From DAXETY01 sp051155755 (GTDB lineage Bacteria > Desulfobacterota > Desulfobacteria > Desulfobacterales > SG8-13), in contig DAXETY010000023.1 in assembly GCA_051155755.1 (NCBI GenBank), positions 1 through 64,000 on the forward strand: a stretch of 64,000 bases of DNA, written 5' to 3'. Below the pieces are notes generated by a model. The model was not told where the DNA came from, searched no databases, and saw only the letters and a list, made by a program, of their open reading frames with translations. Shown piece after piece: positions 38,742-47,693 of the stretch. A program made the position numbers and the translations under genes. Every line of letters begins with the position of its first letter. Position 1 is the stretch's first letter.

Positions 38742-39308
38742 ATGAATTCGGAAGTCATCACCGTTCATGAACTGATGGTACCGCTGGAAGAGTACGCGAT
38801 GGTGCGGGAAGACGCCACGCTGTTCGAAGCCGTCATGGAGCTCGAAAAGGCCCAGGAGCGGCGCAGCGTGGAAAAGCGCCCCTACCTGCACCGGGCGATC
38901 CTGGTTCAGAACAGCGAGGGCAAGGTCATCGGCAAGATCGGACACATCGACATCCTGCGGGGGCTGGAGCCGCGTTACAAAAAAATGGGCGACACCCGCA
39001 CCCTGTCGCGGGCCGGATTCAGTCCGCAGTTTTTGGAAACCATGATGGAGACCTATTCACTGTGCGACACGTCTCTGATCGAAATCTGCAGCAAGGGGGC
39101 CAACATCCGGGTCAAGGATTTCATGTACACGCCCGAAGCCGGCGAATACATCGAAGCCGATTCCAGCCTTTGCGAGGCCATCCATCGGTTCATCCTGGGC
39201 TCGCACATCGGGCTGCTGGTTGTCGAGGAAGGCGAAATCGTCGGGGTGCTGCGGCTTTCGGACGTTTTCATGAAAATTTTCGAGCTGATGAAACAGTGCG
39301 AACGCTAA
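38742..39308 (+). CDS. CBS-domain protein, second of three in the block
   Basis: This 188-residue protein carries two CBS repeats: VHELMVPLEEYAMVREDATLFEAV at the start and VKDFMYTPEAGEYIEADSSLCEAIHRF later, ending GLLVVEEGEIVGVLRLSDVF. The N-terminal repeat is clearly paralogous to that of the preceding gene. A helical insert with SPQFLETMMETYSL separates the repeats. AAGGAGAATCGC before ATG provides the ribosome-binding site. Its position 46 bases before the SLC13 carrier suggests nucleotide-dependent control of transport or of the later kinase system; this is inference. Confidence 0.88.
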   Translation: MNSEVITVHELMVPLEEYAMVREDATLFEAVMELEKAQERRSVEKRPYLHRAILVQNSEGKVIGKIGHIDILRGLEPRYKKMGDTRTLSRAGFSPQFLETMMETYSLCDTSLIEICSKGANIRVKDFMYTPEAGEYIEADSSLCEAIHRFILGSHIGLLVVEEGEIVGVLRLSDVFMKIFELMKQCER

Positions 39309-39354
39309 CAGATAGACCACCTTGGGCAGCCTGAACAAAGGAGGGGAAACCAAC

Positions 39355-40962
39355 ATGAGTCATGACATCGAACACGAGGTAGGCGGTGGCGGCATCATGG
39401 CCAACAAGACCCTATGGCTCGGCATCGGGGTCGCCGTGTTTATTCTGATCGCATACATTTTGCCGACACCGGATTCGGTGCAGCGGGTGGTGGAACAATA
39501 CGGCTTCGCCGAGAAAATGATGGAATGGGAGGTGGCGCACAACGCCGAAGATGCGGCCAACCAAACCATGATCGTGCTGGGGCTGATCCCCATGGCGGTC
39601 ATCTTTTTCGCCACCGAGGCCATTCCCATCGGGCTGACCGGCATCCTGATGCCGATCATGGCCTATTTTTTAAACCTGCTGCCGATGAAAGACATCGGCA
39701 AGACCTTTGCCGGCGACGCTCCCCTGTTTTTGCTCGGGGTGCTGGCCATGGGCGTGGCGGTGGTGGACGTCGGGCTGCACAAACGACTGGCCAGCTGGCT
39801 GCTGGGCTGGACCCGCGGCTTTTTTGTGCCCGTGTTCGTCCTTTGCATCAGCATGTCCATCGTGGGCTCCTTCATCTCGGCCCACGCCATGTGCGCCTTC
39901 ATGACACCGGTCATGGCGGCGGTCTATTTCGGGGCGGTGAAGGCCAACAGCCCCTCGGGGCGCCTGAAACACGATCCGGCGCTGGCAAAATTTCTGATGT
40001 TCACCCTGTGCTTTGCCCTGAACGTGGGTGGGGTCGGCTCTCCGGCCGCCGGCGGCCGCAACGTGATCATGATGGGGTTCTGGAGCGAGTACAACGTGCC
40101 GATGGACTTTTTTACCTGGATGAAATATGGTTTGCCCATGGTTCCGATCCTGGGTGTGATCGTGGCGGTCTACATGCTGGGGCTGTTCGGCCGCCGCATC
40201 AAGACCAAGGACCTTACCCCCGGACTGGTGGCCATAAAGGAAGAAACCCGCCGCATGGGAAAAATGACCTATCCCGAATACGTGACCTTCGGGATGCTGC
40301 TGTTGATTCTGGCGCTCTGGATCATCGGCGGTGAAGAGCTCGGACTGGGCGGTCCGTCCCTGCTGGCCCTGCTGATTCCGGTGATCTTCCGCACCACGGA
40401 ATGGAAAAAAATCCTCAATGGAATCTCCTGGGACGCCTGGTTCATGTACTGCGGCGCGCTGACCCTTGGCGCCCTGCTGAAAGAAAGCGGCGCGGCCCTG
40501 TGGCTGGCGCAAACCTTCCTGGATTTGCTCAGCGGAATTGGAATGAACGAGGGATTCGGACTGTGGGTCGGTCTCTCGGGGCTTTCGGGGCTGATGACCA
40601 ACTTCATGTCGGATGCGGGCACCACCGCGCTGCTGGGGCCGATCGTCATTCCGATGGGCATCATGACCGGCGTGGAAGGCGAACCCTGGGCGGTCGGCCT
40701 GGGCGTGGCCTTCGCCACCTCGTTCGCCCACTTTTTGATCGTCGGAACGCCCAACAACGCCATCGTTTACGGCCTGGGCATCTATCCGGACACCGGAGAG
40801 AAGATGATTGAGCCGATCGATTTCATCAAGTACGGTTTCATCCTCTTCATTTTGTCGATGCTCGTAGTCTGGGTGGTCGGATTTCTGGTGATTTTCAACG
40901 TGGTGGGTTTTCCCGAACACGTGCTGGAGACCGCCCGCAGCGCCATGCAGCAGGGCGGATGA
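39355..40962 (+). CDS. SLC13/DASS-family anion or dicarboxylate transporter
   Basis: This 535-residue inner-membrane carrier has about 12 hydrophobic segments. DASS features include ATEAIPIGLTGILMPIMAYFL near the N-terminus, a first helix-hairpin around NVGGVGSPAAGGRNVIMMGF and a second around NFMSDAGTTALLGPIVIPMG. Both replace the usual Ser-Asn-Thr motif, so substrate and ion coupling may differ from classical sodium/dicarboxylate symporters. ATG 39355 follows AAGGAGG; an upstream in-frame start at 39322 is unlikely. It sits between CBS genes in the sigma-54 block. Sulfate, succinate-like or other carboxylates are possible. Confidence 0.88.
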   Translation: MSHDIEHEVGGGGIMANKTLWLGIGVAVFILIAYILPTPDSVQRVVEQYGFAEKMMEWEVAHNAEDAANQTMIVLGLIPMAVIFFATEAIPIGLTGILMPIMAYFLNLLPMKDIGKTFAGDAPLFLLGVLAMGVAVVDVGLHKRLASWLLGWTRGFFVPVFVLCISMSIVGSFISAHAMCAFMTPVMAAVYFGAVKANSPSGRLKHDPALAKFLMFTLCFALNVGGVGSPAAGGRNVIMMGFWSEYNVPMDFFTWMKYGLPMVPILGVIVAVYMLGLFGRRIKTKDLTPGLVAIKEETRRMGKMTYPEYVTFGMLLLILALWIIGGEELGLGGPSLLALLIPVIFRTTEWKKILNGISWDAWFMYCGALTLGALLKESGAALWLAQTFLDLLSGIGMNEGFGLWVGLSGLSGLMTNFMSDAGTTALLGPIVIPMGIMTGVEGEPWAVGLGVAFATSFAHFLIVGTPNNAIVYGLGIYPDTGEKMIEPIDFIKYGFILFILSMLVVWVVGFLVIFNVVGFPEHVLETARSAMQQGG

Positions 40963-41076
40963 CATCCGCTGGTCAAAAAAATCGCCGGAACGCCTGCCGG
41001 TCGGGCGGCCGACGAACAGCGGGTGTGTGTGAAACAAAGCATTCGCTGGTAATCGCATAAGACGAAGGAGAACCAA

Positions 41077-41394
41077 ATGCCACAATGCAACAAATGCGGG
41101 AAAAAAGGTCTTTTTCTGAAAATCGAGGAGGATTCCGGCCTTTGCCTGTCCTGCAACGAAGCATTCGCCCGGGATGGAAAAAGGCTGACGGAAAAAATCC
41201 TTTCCGCCAAGAAAGAAGCCTCCACGGCCAAAGACCCGGAAGTCATTGCCGAACATTGTGCGGCAATCGAAAAATACGGGGCCGAACTGGTGGAACTGCA
41301 CCAAGAATATCAATTGGAACCGAGCCAGGAACTGCTGGATCTGATCGACACCTATCGAAAAATGGGGGAGCTGGCCAGAAACCAGAGCAAATGA
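41077..41394 (+). CDS. Small zinc-ribbon protein with coiled-coil tail
   Basis: This 105-residue protein starts with two C-x2-C knuckles, CNKCGKKGLF and LCLSCNEAF, forming a zinc ribbon (residues 4-28), followed by a charged helical tail predicted to be coiled coil. An AAGGAG site precedes ATG. It lies between the SLC13 and third CBS genes (25 bases to the next start), so it is probably co-transcribed. No enzymatic motif is visible; an adaptor or nucleic-acid-binding role would fit the fold. Confidence 0.78.
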   Translation: MPQCNKCGKKGLFLKIEEDSGLCLSCNEAFARDGKRLTEKILSAKKEASTAKDPEVIAEHCAAIEKYGAELVELHQEYQLEPSQELLDLIDTYRKMGELARNQSK

Positions 41395-41419
41395 CGGGCC
41401 CTGCCCGCGTGGAGGCAAC

Positions 41420-41899
41420 ATGGAAGAAAAACACAAAAAGGTTAAGGATTTGATCATTGCCCTCAGTGATTATCCGCACATGCCCTATTGGGGAACCCTG
41501 CGCGAGGCCATTGCACAGCTGAACATCGCCTACGAAACCGGTCATCACACGGTCCTGGTGTTCGACGAGAGCTACAAGCTGATGGGAATGCTCTCCCAGA
41601 AAGACATTCTGCGCGGCCTGGTGCCCAAGTTCGCCGAACACTACTCCAAGGGCGTGCCGATTTTCTGGGACGATCTGCTGACTTCCGGCAGCGCGGGGCG
41701 GCTCGAAAAACCGATCCAGGATTTCATGTCCAAAATGACCGTAAAGGTCGAAGCCGGCGACAGTGTTCTGAAAGCCGCTCACATCCTGCTGCAGGAAAAA
41801 CTCTACCTGCTGCCGGTGGAGGAAAATGGAAAAATTATCGGTGTCGTGCGAATGGGAGACCTGTTTCAGGAGGTCACCAACGCTGTACTGCAGCTGTAA
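41420..41899 (+). CDS. CBS-domain protein, third of three in the block
   Basis: This 159-residue protein has two CBS repeats: the first from VKDLIIALSDYPHMPYWGTLREAI to MLSQKDILRGL, the second from IQDFMSKMTVKVEAGDSVLKAA to GKIIGVVRMGDLF. The linker PIFWDDLLTSGSAGRLEKPI matches the PIFWEGQLEE linker of the first CBS protein, marking an internal paralogous family. A short GTGGAGG site precedes the ATG. A large hairpin follows it, after which the PEP-synthase-like gene begins, so this may be the last gene of the upstream transcript. Confidence 0.88.
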   Translation: MEEKHKKVKDLIIALSDYPHMPYWGTLREAIAQLNIAYETGHHTVLVFDESYKLMGMLSQKDILRGLVPKFAEHYSKGVPIFWDDLLTSGSAGRLEKPIQDFMSKMTVKVEAGDSVLKAAHILLQEKLYLLPVEENGKIIGVVRMGDLFQEVTNAVLQL

Positions 41900-42217
41900 T
41901 GCCGCGCGGGCGGACGAACCGCAAACCGGCAGTCCCGCCCCGCAGTGAATGCGATCCTGCCGGAAGCGCGCCACCTGCGGTCCGCTTCCGGCAATCGCAA
42001 CCAATGCAACCATGGCGGCCTCCCGATCGCCCGGCCCCCGGGAATCGGGGTGCCGCAAAACCGGGCGATTTTCCGGACCCGGATCATAGATCGGGGAAAT
42101 TCCGTATTCTGAAACCGCAACCCGAAACCTGAACCGGCAACCGCGTGGATCGCACGATTTCCTCGATCCTCGCTGCGCCACACCGCAGGCCCAGGTTTCC
42201 ACCGTTAGAATTAGGCC
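41900..42217 (+). terminator. Intergenic region with a large stem-loop
   Basis: No gene is seen in these 318 bases. TGCCGGAAGCG (41958-41968) pairs with CGCTTCCGGCA (41983-41993). Beyond a 2-base bulge TGCGAT (41950-41955) pairs with ATCGCA (41994-41999): 17 pairs and a 14-base loop. No T-run follows, so it is a terminator candidate without the usual tail, or an RNA-processing or attenuation structure dividing the CBS block from the kinase block. No clear promoter is visible before 42218. Confidence 0.45.
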
Positions 42218-44818
42218 ATGTCGCACTTCTGGTCCATCCGTGATTTCTTCAGTCGCAAGCGCCAGGAAAAAGCGCTGAAAAACGAAGACGAACACGAAGA
42301 GTTCATCGGCTTTTACGAGGCGTTCCGCAACCTGCTCCACAGCAATCACCAGGTTCTGGCCATCATGGGGGACATGCAGGAAAAGGCCGGAGGCGCTTAT
42401 TTGTTCGACTCCGCCTACATCCGCACCTCCTGCCGGGCCCTGCTGGAAGGCATCGAAAACATCATCGGCCAACTCAACGTGCTCACCGCAGACCGTTACA
42501 AAGACCTGATGATCCCCTACCAGGAGTCCATGGCGGCCATCCACAAGCTGCTGGACGAGGCGGTCATCCTGCCGGAAACCGATTTTGTGCTGCCCCTTGC
42601 CGCCATCAGAAAAAAAGACGACACCACCGTGGGCGGCAAATTCGCCTTGTTGGGCGAACTGGCCAACCGGCTCAACCTGTCGGTGCCGCCCGGTTTTGTC
42701 ATCACCACATCGGGCTATCGGGCGTTTATCGAACACAACCGGCTGGATGCCTTTCTCAAAGAGGAACTCGAATCGCTGGACATCCGGGATTACAATGCCC
42801 TGCGCACGGTCACCGACGAAATTCAGCGCCGCATGCTGCAGGCGGAGATACCTGAAGATCTGCAGCAGGCCATATTCGATGCCTACGAAGCACTCTGCCG
42901 TCAGAGCGGTGCGGCTTGCCTGAACCTGGCGGTGCGCAGCAGCGGCCTGCACGAAGACATCCGCGCCAGCTTCGCCGGCCAGTACAAAAGTGCGCTCAAC
43001 GTGCCGTTCGATCAACTGCTGCGCCAGTACATCGAGATCCTGGTCAGCCAGTTTTCACCGCGGGCACTGTTTTACCTGCAAAGCCGCGGATTCCGCCTCG
43101 AGGAGATGGCCATGGCCGTCGGCGTGCTGGCCATGGTGGACGCGGAAATCAGTGGCATACTGTATTCCCGCGATCCCCGCGATCCCCGTCAGGACCGGGT
43201 GATGGTCAATGCCGTTCGCGGTTTGGGACCTTACGCGGTGGACGGCGTGGTGACCGGCGATTTTTATCTCGTGGATTTCGAAAACGGCGTTCCGACCATC
43301 TCCCGGACTGAAAACGGCGGCCAAACCGTGATGCTGGTCCCCGACAGCGACGGCGGCACCTGCGAGCAGGCTTTGCAGGCCGATGCCGCCGATCGGCCCT
43401 GTCTGGAACAAGATCAGGTCCGGGAGCTGGCCACGGTGGCCCGCACGCTGGAAAATCATTTCAGCCGTCCCCAGGACATCGAGTGGGCGCTGGACACCGG
43501 GGGCCGTTTTTATTACCTGCAGAGCCGGCCCCTGCGGCTGTCGCCTTCCAGCGTGCCGGTGGACGGCAAACCGCCGCGTTCGATCAAAGACCACAAGGTC
43601 TTGATCGACAAGGGAACCGTGGTTTGCCGGGGGGTGGCATCCGGTCCGGTACACGTGATCGTGCGCGAAGAAGACATGGCCGCTTTCCCGGAAAACGCCG
43701 TACTGGTCGTTCGCCACAGCGACCCGGAATACGCCGCCCTGCTCAAAAATGCCGCCGCACTGGTTTCCGACGTGGGCACCCCCCTGAGCCACCTGGCCAC
43801 CGTGGCGCGCGAGTATAACATACCGGCCGTATTCAACACCGAAACCGCCACCCAGGTGCTGGCCGACAGGTCTGTGGTGACCGTGGACGCACTCTACGGC
43901 AACATCTACGAAGGTAAAGTCGCCGAACTGCTGGAACAGGACCTGCGGCAGGACGATTTCACCGCGGTTCCGGCCGTGAAAAAGCTGCGCCGAATCCTGG
44001 AGCACATCACCCCGCTGCACCTGACCGATCCGCGCAGCGCCGATTTCTCCCCCCGGGGGTGCCGCACGCTGCACGATATCACCCGCTTTGCCCACGAGCA
44101 AAGCCTGCGCGCCATGCTCGACTTGAGCCGGGAAAGCCATTTCAGCGATCATTCCGCCCGGCAGCTGGTCAGCACCGCCAAGCTGCAGTGGTGGGTCATC
44201 GATCTGGGTGACGGCGTGTCACCCGGTGTCCGGGGCAAAACCGTGGACATCGAGCAGATCACCTCCATCCCGCTGCGGGCCCTCTGGGAGGGCATGACGG
44301 CCGTGCCCTGGAAAGGTCCCCCGCCGATGAGCGCCAAGGGATTTATGTCGGCGGTGCTCAACTCCAGTTCCGACCCGAATCTGGAGCCTTCGGTGCGCAG
44401 CCGGCTGGCCGACCGCAATTACATCCTGGTTGCCCGCAATTTCTGCAATGTCAGCACGCGGCTTGGTTTTCACTTTTCCACCACCGAAGCCTATGTCGAC
44501 CAGCAGCCGGAGGCCAACTACATCAGCTTCATCTTCACCGGGGGCGGGGCCGATGAAGGCCGGCGGCTGCGGCGGGGGCAATTGATTTCGAGACTGCTGG
44601 AGACCTTCGATTTCCGGGTGGAAATCCGCAGAGACACGATTTTTGCCCGCAACGAAGGATATCCGCCGGAATTCATGCAGTCGCGTCTGCGGGCCCTGGG
44701 TCATGTAATCGTCCACACCCGCCAGCTGGACATGTCCATGTTCAATGACAAGATGGTCGACTGGCATTACAAGGAACAAGTGCGGGCCATCCGCAAGGCC
44801 TTTCCGGAAACGGCATGA
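42218..44818 (+). CDS. PEP-synthase-like protein with novel C-terminal domain
   Basis: This 866-residue protein has a helical N-terminal region (1-130), then a PEP/pyruvate-dikinase-type ATP-grasp domain (VGGKFALLGELANRLNLSVP; LAVRSSGLHEDIRASFAGQY; DIEWALD near the end). A swivelling phosphohistidine domain follows: VSDVGTPLSHLATVAREYN, with His525 at the catalytic position. The pyruvate/PEP-binding TIM barrel of PpsA is absent. Instead residues about 580-866 form an unrelated domain (LQWWVIDLGDGVSPG; FTGGGADEGRRLRRGQLIS). It should therefore phosphorylate its own His from ATP and pass the phosphate to something other than pyruvate. The stop overlaps the kinase start by four bases. Confidence 0.8.
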   Translation: MSHFWSIRDFFSRKRQEKALKNEDEHEEFIGFYEAFRNLLHSNHQVLAIMGDMQEKAGGAYLFDSAYIRTSCRALLEGIENIIGQLNVLTADRYKDLMIPYQESMAAIHKLLDEAVILPETDFVLPLAAIRKKDDTTVGGKFALLGELANRLNLSVPPGFVITTSGYRAFIEHNRLDAFLKEELESLDIRDYNALRTVTDEIQRRMLQAEIPEDLQQAIFDAYEALCRQSGAACLNLAVRSSGLHEDIRASFAGQYKSALNVPFDQLLRQYIEILVSQFSPRALFYLQSRGFRLEEMAMAVGVLAMVDAEISGILYSRDPRDPRQDRVMVNAVRGLGPYAVDGVVTGDFYLVDFENGVPTISRTENGGQTVMLVPDSDGGTCEQALQADAADRPCLEQDQVRELATVARTLENHFSRPQDIEWALDTGGRFYYLQSRPLRLSPSSVPVDGKPPRSIKDHKVLIDKGTVVCRGVASGPVHVIVREEDMAAFPENAVLVVRHSDPEYAALLKNAAALVSDVGTPLSHLATVAREYNIPAVFNTETATQVLADRSVVTVDALYGNIYEGKVAELLEQDLRQDDFTAVPAVKKLRRILEHITPLHLTDPRSADFSPRGCRTLHDITRFAHEQSLRAMLDLSRESHFSDHSARQLVSTAKLQWWVIDLGDGVSPGVRGKTVDIEQITSIPLRALWEGMTAVPWKGPPPMSAKGFMSAVLNSSSDPNLEPSVRSRLADRNYILVARNFCNVSTRLGFHFSTTEAYVDQQPEANYISFIFTGGGADEGRRLRRGQLISRLLETFDFRVEIRRDTIFARNEGYPPEFMQSRLRALGHVIVHTRQLDMSMFNDKMVDWHYKEQVRAIRKAFPETA

Positions 44819-47061
44819 GAAACACCAACCTGAAATATGTGAGACCCAAACGGTTGGTCCGATGGGTGCCGGCGATCATCATCGTTCTTCTGGCCGGCGC
44901 CGTCTCCCTGGGCATTCTGTCGGCCCAGGAAATGAAGCGCCTGATCAACGAGGATTTCAATGCCCAACAGCTCTCGCTGGCCCGCCACACCGCCAGCATC
45001 CTGGAGCAGAACTTCAAAATCCTGAAAAACGAGCTGCTCACCCTGGCCCTGTCGCCCTCGATCCAGTACGTCGAGTCGGTTTCCTGGCACAACCGCATGA
45101 AAATCTCCCTGTCGAGCGTGCGCGAATACGGCGTTTTTCGAATCGTTCTGATCGGCCCCGACGGGCGGCGCCGCTATTCCTTTGACGAAAACCAGGCCGT
45201 TTACGCCAGCGAATCCGACACCGAGCCCCCGAGCTATTTTCAATGGAGCCGGGATCCGCAACATCTGAATATGGTATACATCAGTGCGGTGGAGGCCGGC
45301 GTGGTGGGCAATTCCGAGCCGGGGCTGCGCATGATTCTGGCCACGCCGGTCTACCAGATTTCCCCGGACGAAGCCCATCCGGTGCCCACGCAGGAATTTG
45401 CCGGGGTGCTGGCCTTCCACCTGGACGCCGGGCAGCTGGCCCGCAAATTCGCCGGCCCGATCCGCTCGGGCAAAACCGGTTATGCCTGGGTCATCGACGA
45501 CAAAGGCAAATTTCTCTACCACCTCGAGGAGCGGTTCGTCGGCCAGAACGCCTTCGAGGCCCGCAAAGCCGAAGACCCGCACATCTCCTTTGCCAAGATC
45601 AACATGCTCCAGAAGGAGAAGATGCTGCAGGGCAAAGAAGGCACCTCCTGGTACATCTCCGGTTGGCACCGCGGGCAAACCGGACAGATGAAAAAGCTGA
45701 TCGCCTTTGCGCCGGTGTTCATCGGCGCGGCCAATGCCGAACAGACCTGGTCGGTGGCCGTGGTGGCGCCGGTTGCCGAGGTCCAGGGCGCGGTCCAGAT
45801 GGTCTACACCCGCCAGGCGGCCATCCAGCTGGTCTTCGGGATGATCATCCTGGTGCTGCTGTTCCTGCTGCGTTCCAACGAGCGGATGTGGACCCGCACC
45901 CTGGAACGGGAGGTGGAGTACAAAACCCGGGACCTGGAAAGCTACGCCCGCCGCTTGAAGCATTCGGAAGCGCGCTACCGCTCCCTGGTGGAGTCGGCCG
46001 ACGACCTGATATGCGCCCTGGATGCCGGCGGCCGCATCCAGGCCATGAATCGCAGTTGGACTCGCATGACCGATCAGCCGGTGGATGAAGCCGTCGGAAA
46101 ATCGATCTGGGAGATCATCAAATTCAACGACCCGGAACGTGTCCGGGACGCCGTCTCCCGTGTGCTGGAGACCGATCGCCCCGTTGCCCGGGAAGAAATG
46201 GCCCGGATCGGCGACCGGCTTTACGATCTCGACACCAAGTACACCAAGGTAACCGGAACCGATCCCCCCGATGCGCCCACCGTGCTGGTCATCGCCCGGG
46301 ACATCACCGAGCACAAGCGCATCGAAGGCCAGCTGTTCAATGCGCAGAAACTGGCCTCTCTGGGGGAGCTCTCCGCCGGAGTGGCCCATGAAATCAACAA
46401 TCCGATCGCCATCATCCTCGGTTTTACCGAGATGCTGCTGGAAAAAACAGAGACCGGTTCCAAAGAGGAAAAAATTCTCAAGGCGATCGAACGGCAGGGA
46501 AACAACTGCAAACGGATCGTCGAAAACCTGCTGGCCTTCGCCCGCATCCCCGGTCAGGAAGCCGCTACGGCCGATCTGGCAACCAGTCTGCGCAAGGTCG
46601 TCGATGTCGTGCGCAACACGCTGCTCACCGAGAAAGTCGATCTGGATGTCGAGCTGCCGGACGGCCTGCCGGAGGTGACCGGCAGCAGCCAGGAACTGGA
46701 GCAGGTTTTTTTGAACATCATCAACAACGCCGTTGCAGCCATGGAGGGTGGAGGACTTCTGCGCATTACCGCCGGCCGCAAGGGCGATTTTATTCGGATC
46801 GATTTCCGCGACACCGGTCCGGGGATCCCCGCCGAAATTCGGGATAAAATTTTCGAACCGTTCTTTACCACCAAAAAGGTCGGTGAAGGCACCGGTCTGG
46901 GCCTTTCGGTCAGTTACGGTATCGTCAAGAAATTCGGCGGGGAAATCCGGGTCGAAAGCCGAACCGATCATCAAACGGGAGATACCGGCGCGACCTTCAG
47001 CGTGTTGTTGCCGATCGCACCGGTGGAGACAGCCGCCGAAACGCCGGCCGTCACCGCTTAA
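44815..47061 (+). CDS. Cache-PAS sensor histidine kinase
   Basis: This 748-residue membrane kinase has a first membrane helix (VPAIIIVLLAGAVSLGIL), a large periplasmic dCache-type sensor (about 45-330; GYAWVIDDKGKFLYHLEERF is the typical second-lobe segment), a second helix (AAIQLVFGMIILVLLFLL), a PAS domain (from EARYRSLVESADDLICAL), then the HisKA region GELSAGVAHEINNPI with phospho-acceptor His525. The ATPase domain shows NIINNAVAAM, DTGPGIP and GTGLGLSVSYGI. It is coupled by ATGA overlap to the PEP-synthase-like gene and followed by a single-domain response regulator. The ligand is probably a small organic acid or amino acid, inferred only from the fold. Confidence 0.93.
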   Translation: MRNTNLKYVRPKRLVRWVPAIIIVLLAGAVSLGILSAQEMKRLINEDFNAQQLSLARHTASILEQNFKILKNELLTLALSPSIQYVESVSWHNRMKISLSSVREYGVFRIVLIGPDGRRRYSFDENQAVYASESDTEPPSYFQWSRDPQHLNMVYISAVEAGVVGNSEPGLRMILATPVYQISPDEAHPVPTQEFAGVLAFHLDAGQLARKFAGPIRSGKTGYAWVIDDKGKFLYHLEERFVGQNAFEARKAEDPHISFAKINMLQKEKMLQGKEGTSWYISGWHRGQTGQMKKLIAFAPVFIGAANAEQTWSVAVVAPVAEVQGAVQMVYTRQAAIQLVFGMIILVLLFLLRSNERMWTRTLEREVEYKTRDLESYARRLKHSEARYRSLVESADDLICALDAGGRIQAMNRSWTRMTDQPVDEAVGKSIWEIIKFNDPERVRDAVSRVLETDRPVAREEMARIGDRLYDLDTKYTKVTGTDPPDAPTVLVIARDITEHKRIEGQLFNAQKLASLGELSAGVAHEINNPIAIILGFTEMLLEKTETGSKEEKILKAIERQGNNCKRIVENLLAFARIPGQEAATADLATSLRKVVDVVRNTLLTEKVDLDVELPDGLPEVTGSSQELEQVFLNIINNAVAAMEGGGLLRITAGRKGDFIRIDFRDTGPGIPAEIRDKIFEPFFTTKKVGEGTGLGLSVSYGIVKKFGGEIRVESRTDHQTGDTGATFSVLLPIAPVETAAETPAVTA

Positions 47062-47084
47062 GCCGGATCAGGAGGAGACCGATT

Positions 47085-47516
47085 ATGGGGCAACGAATAC
47101 TTGTCGTCGATGACGAACTCGACATGCTGATGCTGCTGCAGATGATTATCGAAGACAACACCGACTATGCGGTGGAGACCACCAACAACCCGTCCGAAGC
47201 GCTGAAGCTGCTCTCACAGAAATGCTACGACCTGGTGATCAGCGACCTGAAAATGCCCGGCATGGACGGTCTGGAGCTGTTCGGAGAAATGAGGCAGATC
47301 TGCCCGGCCACACCGGTGATCATGATCACCGCTTATGGATCGGCCCAGGCCGCCGATGAGGCCCTGCAGGCCGGCGTGGACGACTTCATCACCAAGCCGT
47401 TTCGAAAAGACCGGATATTGTTTACCATTCAACGTTCGCTGGAAATGTCGCGCCTGAAGCAGGAAAACCTGGAACTAAAAGGCAAGATCGGAAAGGACCG
47501 CAGCGACAATTCCTGA
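47085..47516 (+). CDS. Single-domain response regulator
   Basis: This 143-residue CheY-like receiver has the acidic pair in VVDDELDM, phospho-acceptor Asp54 in LVISDLKMPGMDG, the switch Thr in VIMITAYGSA and the Lys in DFITKPFRKDRIL. A short helical tail (LEMSRLKQENLELKGKIG) replaces an output domain. An AGGAGGAG site lies before the ATG, 23 bases after the kinase gene. With no DNA-binding part it must act by protein contact or as a phosphate relay, perhaps toward the PEP-synthase-like protein or a separate sigma-54 activator. The T-rich sequence that follows may end the transcript. Confidence 0.93.
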   Translation: MGQRILVVDDELDMLMLLQMIIEDNTDYAVETTNNPSEALKLLSQKCYDLVISDLKMPGMDGLELFGEMRQICPATPVIMITAYGSAQAADEALQAGVDDFITKPFRKDRILFTIQRSLEMSRLKQENLELKGKIGKDRSDNS

Positions 47517-47603
47517 CTTTCTTCCCCGACCGCAATGGTTTTCTTTCCACCTGTCGAACTGTCCGGCAGGCCGGCTCGATTCATTGCAGCCCGGCGGACG
47601 TTT

Positions 47604-47693
47604 TCAATCCATCAGGTCTTTCTTCATCGATTCGTACTGCTGCTTGTCGATCTCTCCCCGAGCATAGCGTTCTTTGGGCTTTTTGCGTTGTCG
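47604..47693 (-). pseudogene. SHOCT-type C-terminal segment in frame behind a UGA stop
   Basis: Directly after the UGA (47694-47696) of the - strand His/Met-rich protein gene, the same frame continues for 29 codons to another UGA at 47604-47606. It encodes KERYARGEIDKQQYESMKK and a short acidic end, a clear SHOCT (short C-terminal domain) motif. Either a stop mutation cut a longer protein, a separate gene decayed, or the UGA (followed by C, a leaky context) is partly read through. Confidence 0.55.

Noticed and set aside
44767..46974. 735-codon - strand open frame opposite the Cache-PAS kinase
   Set aside because: Composition (Gly, Asp, His, Gln-rich) is that of an antisense shadow; the + strand gene has all kinase motifs.
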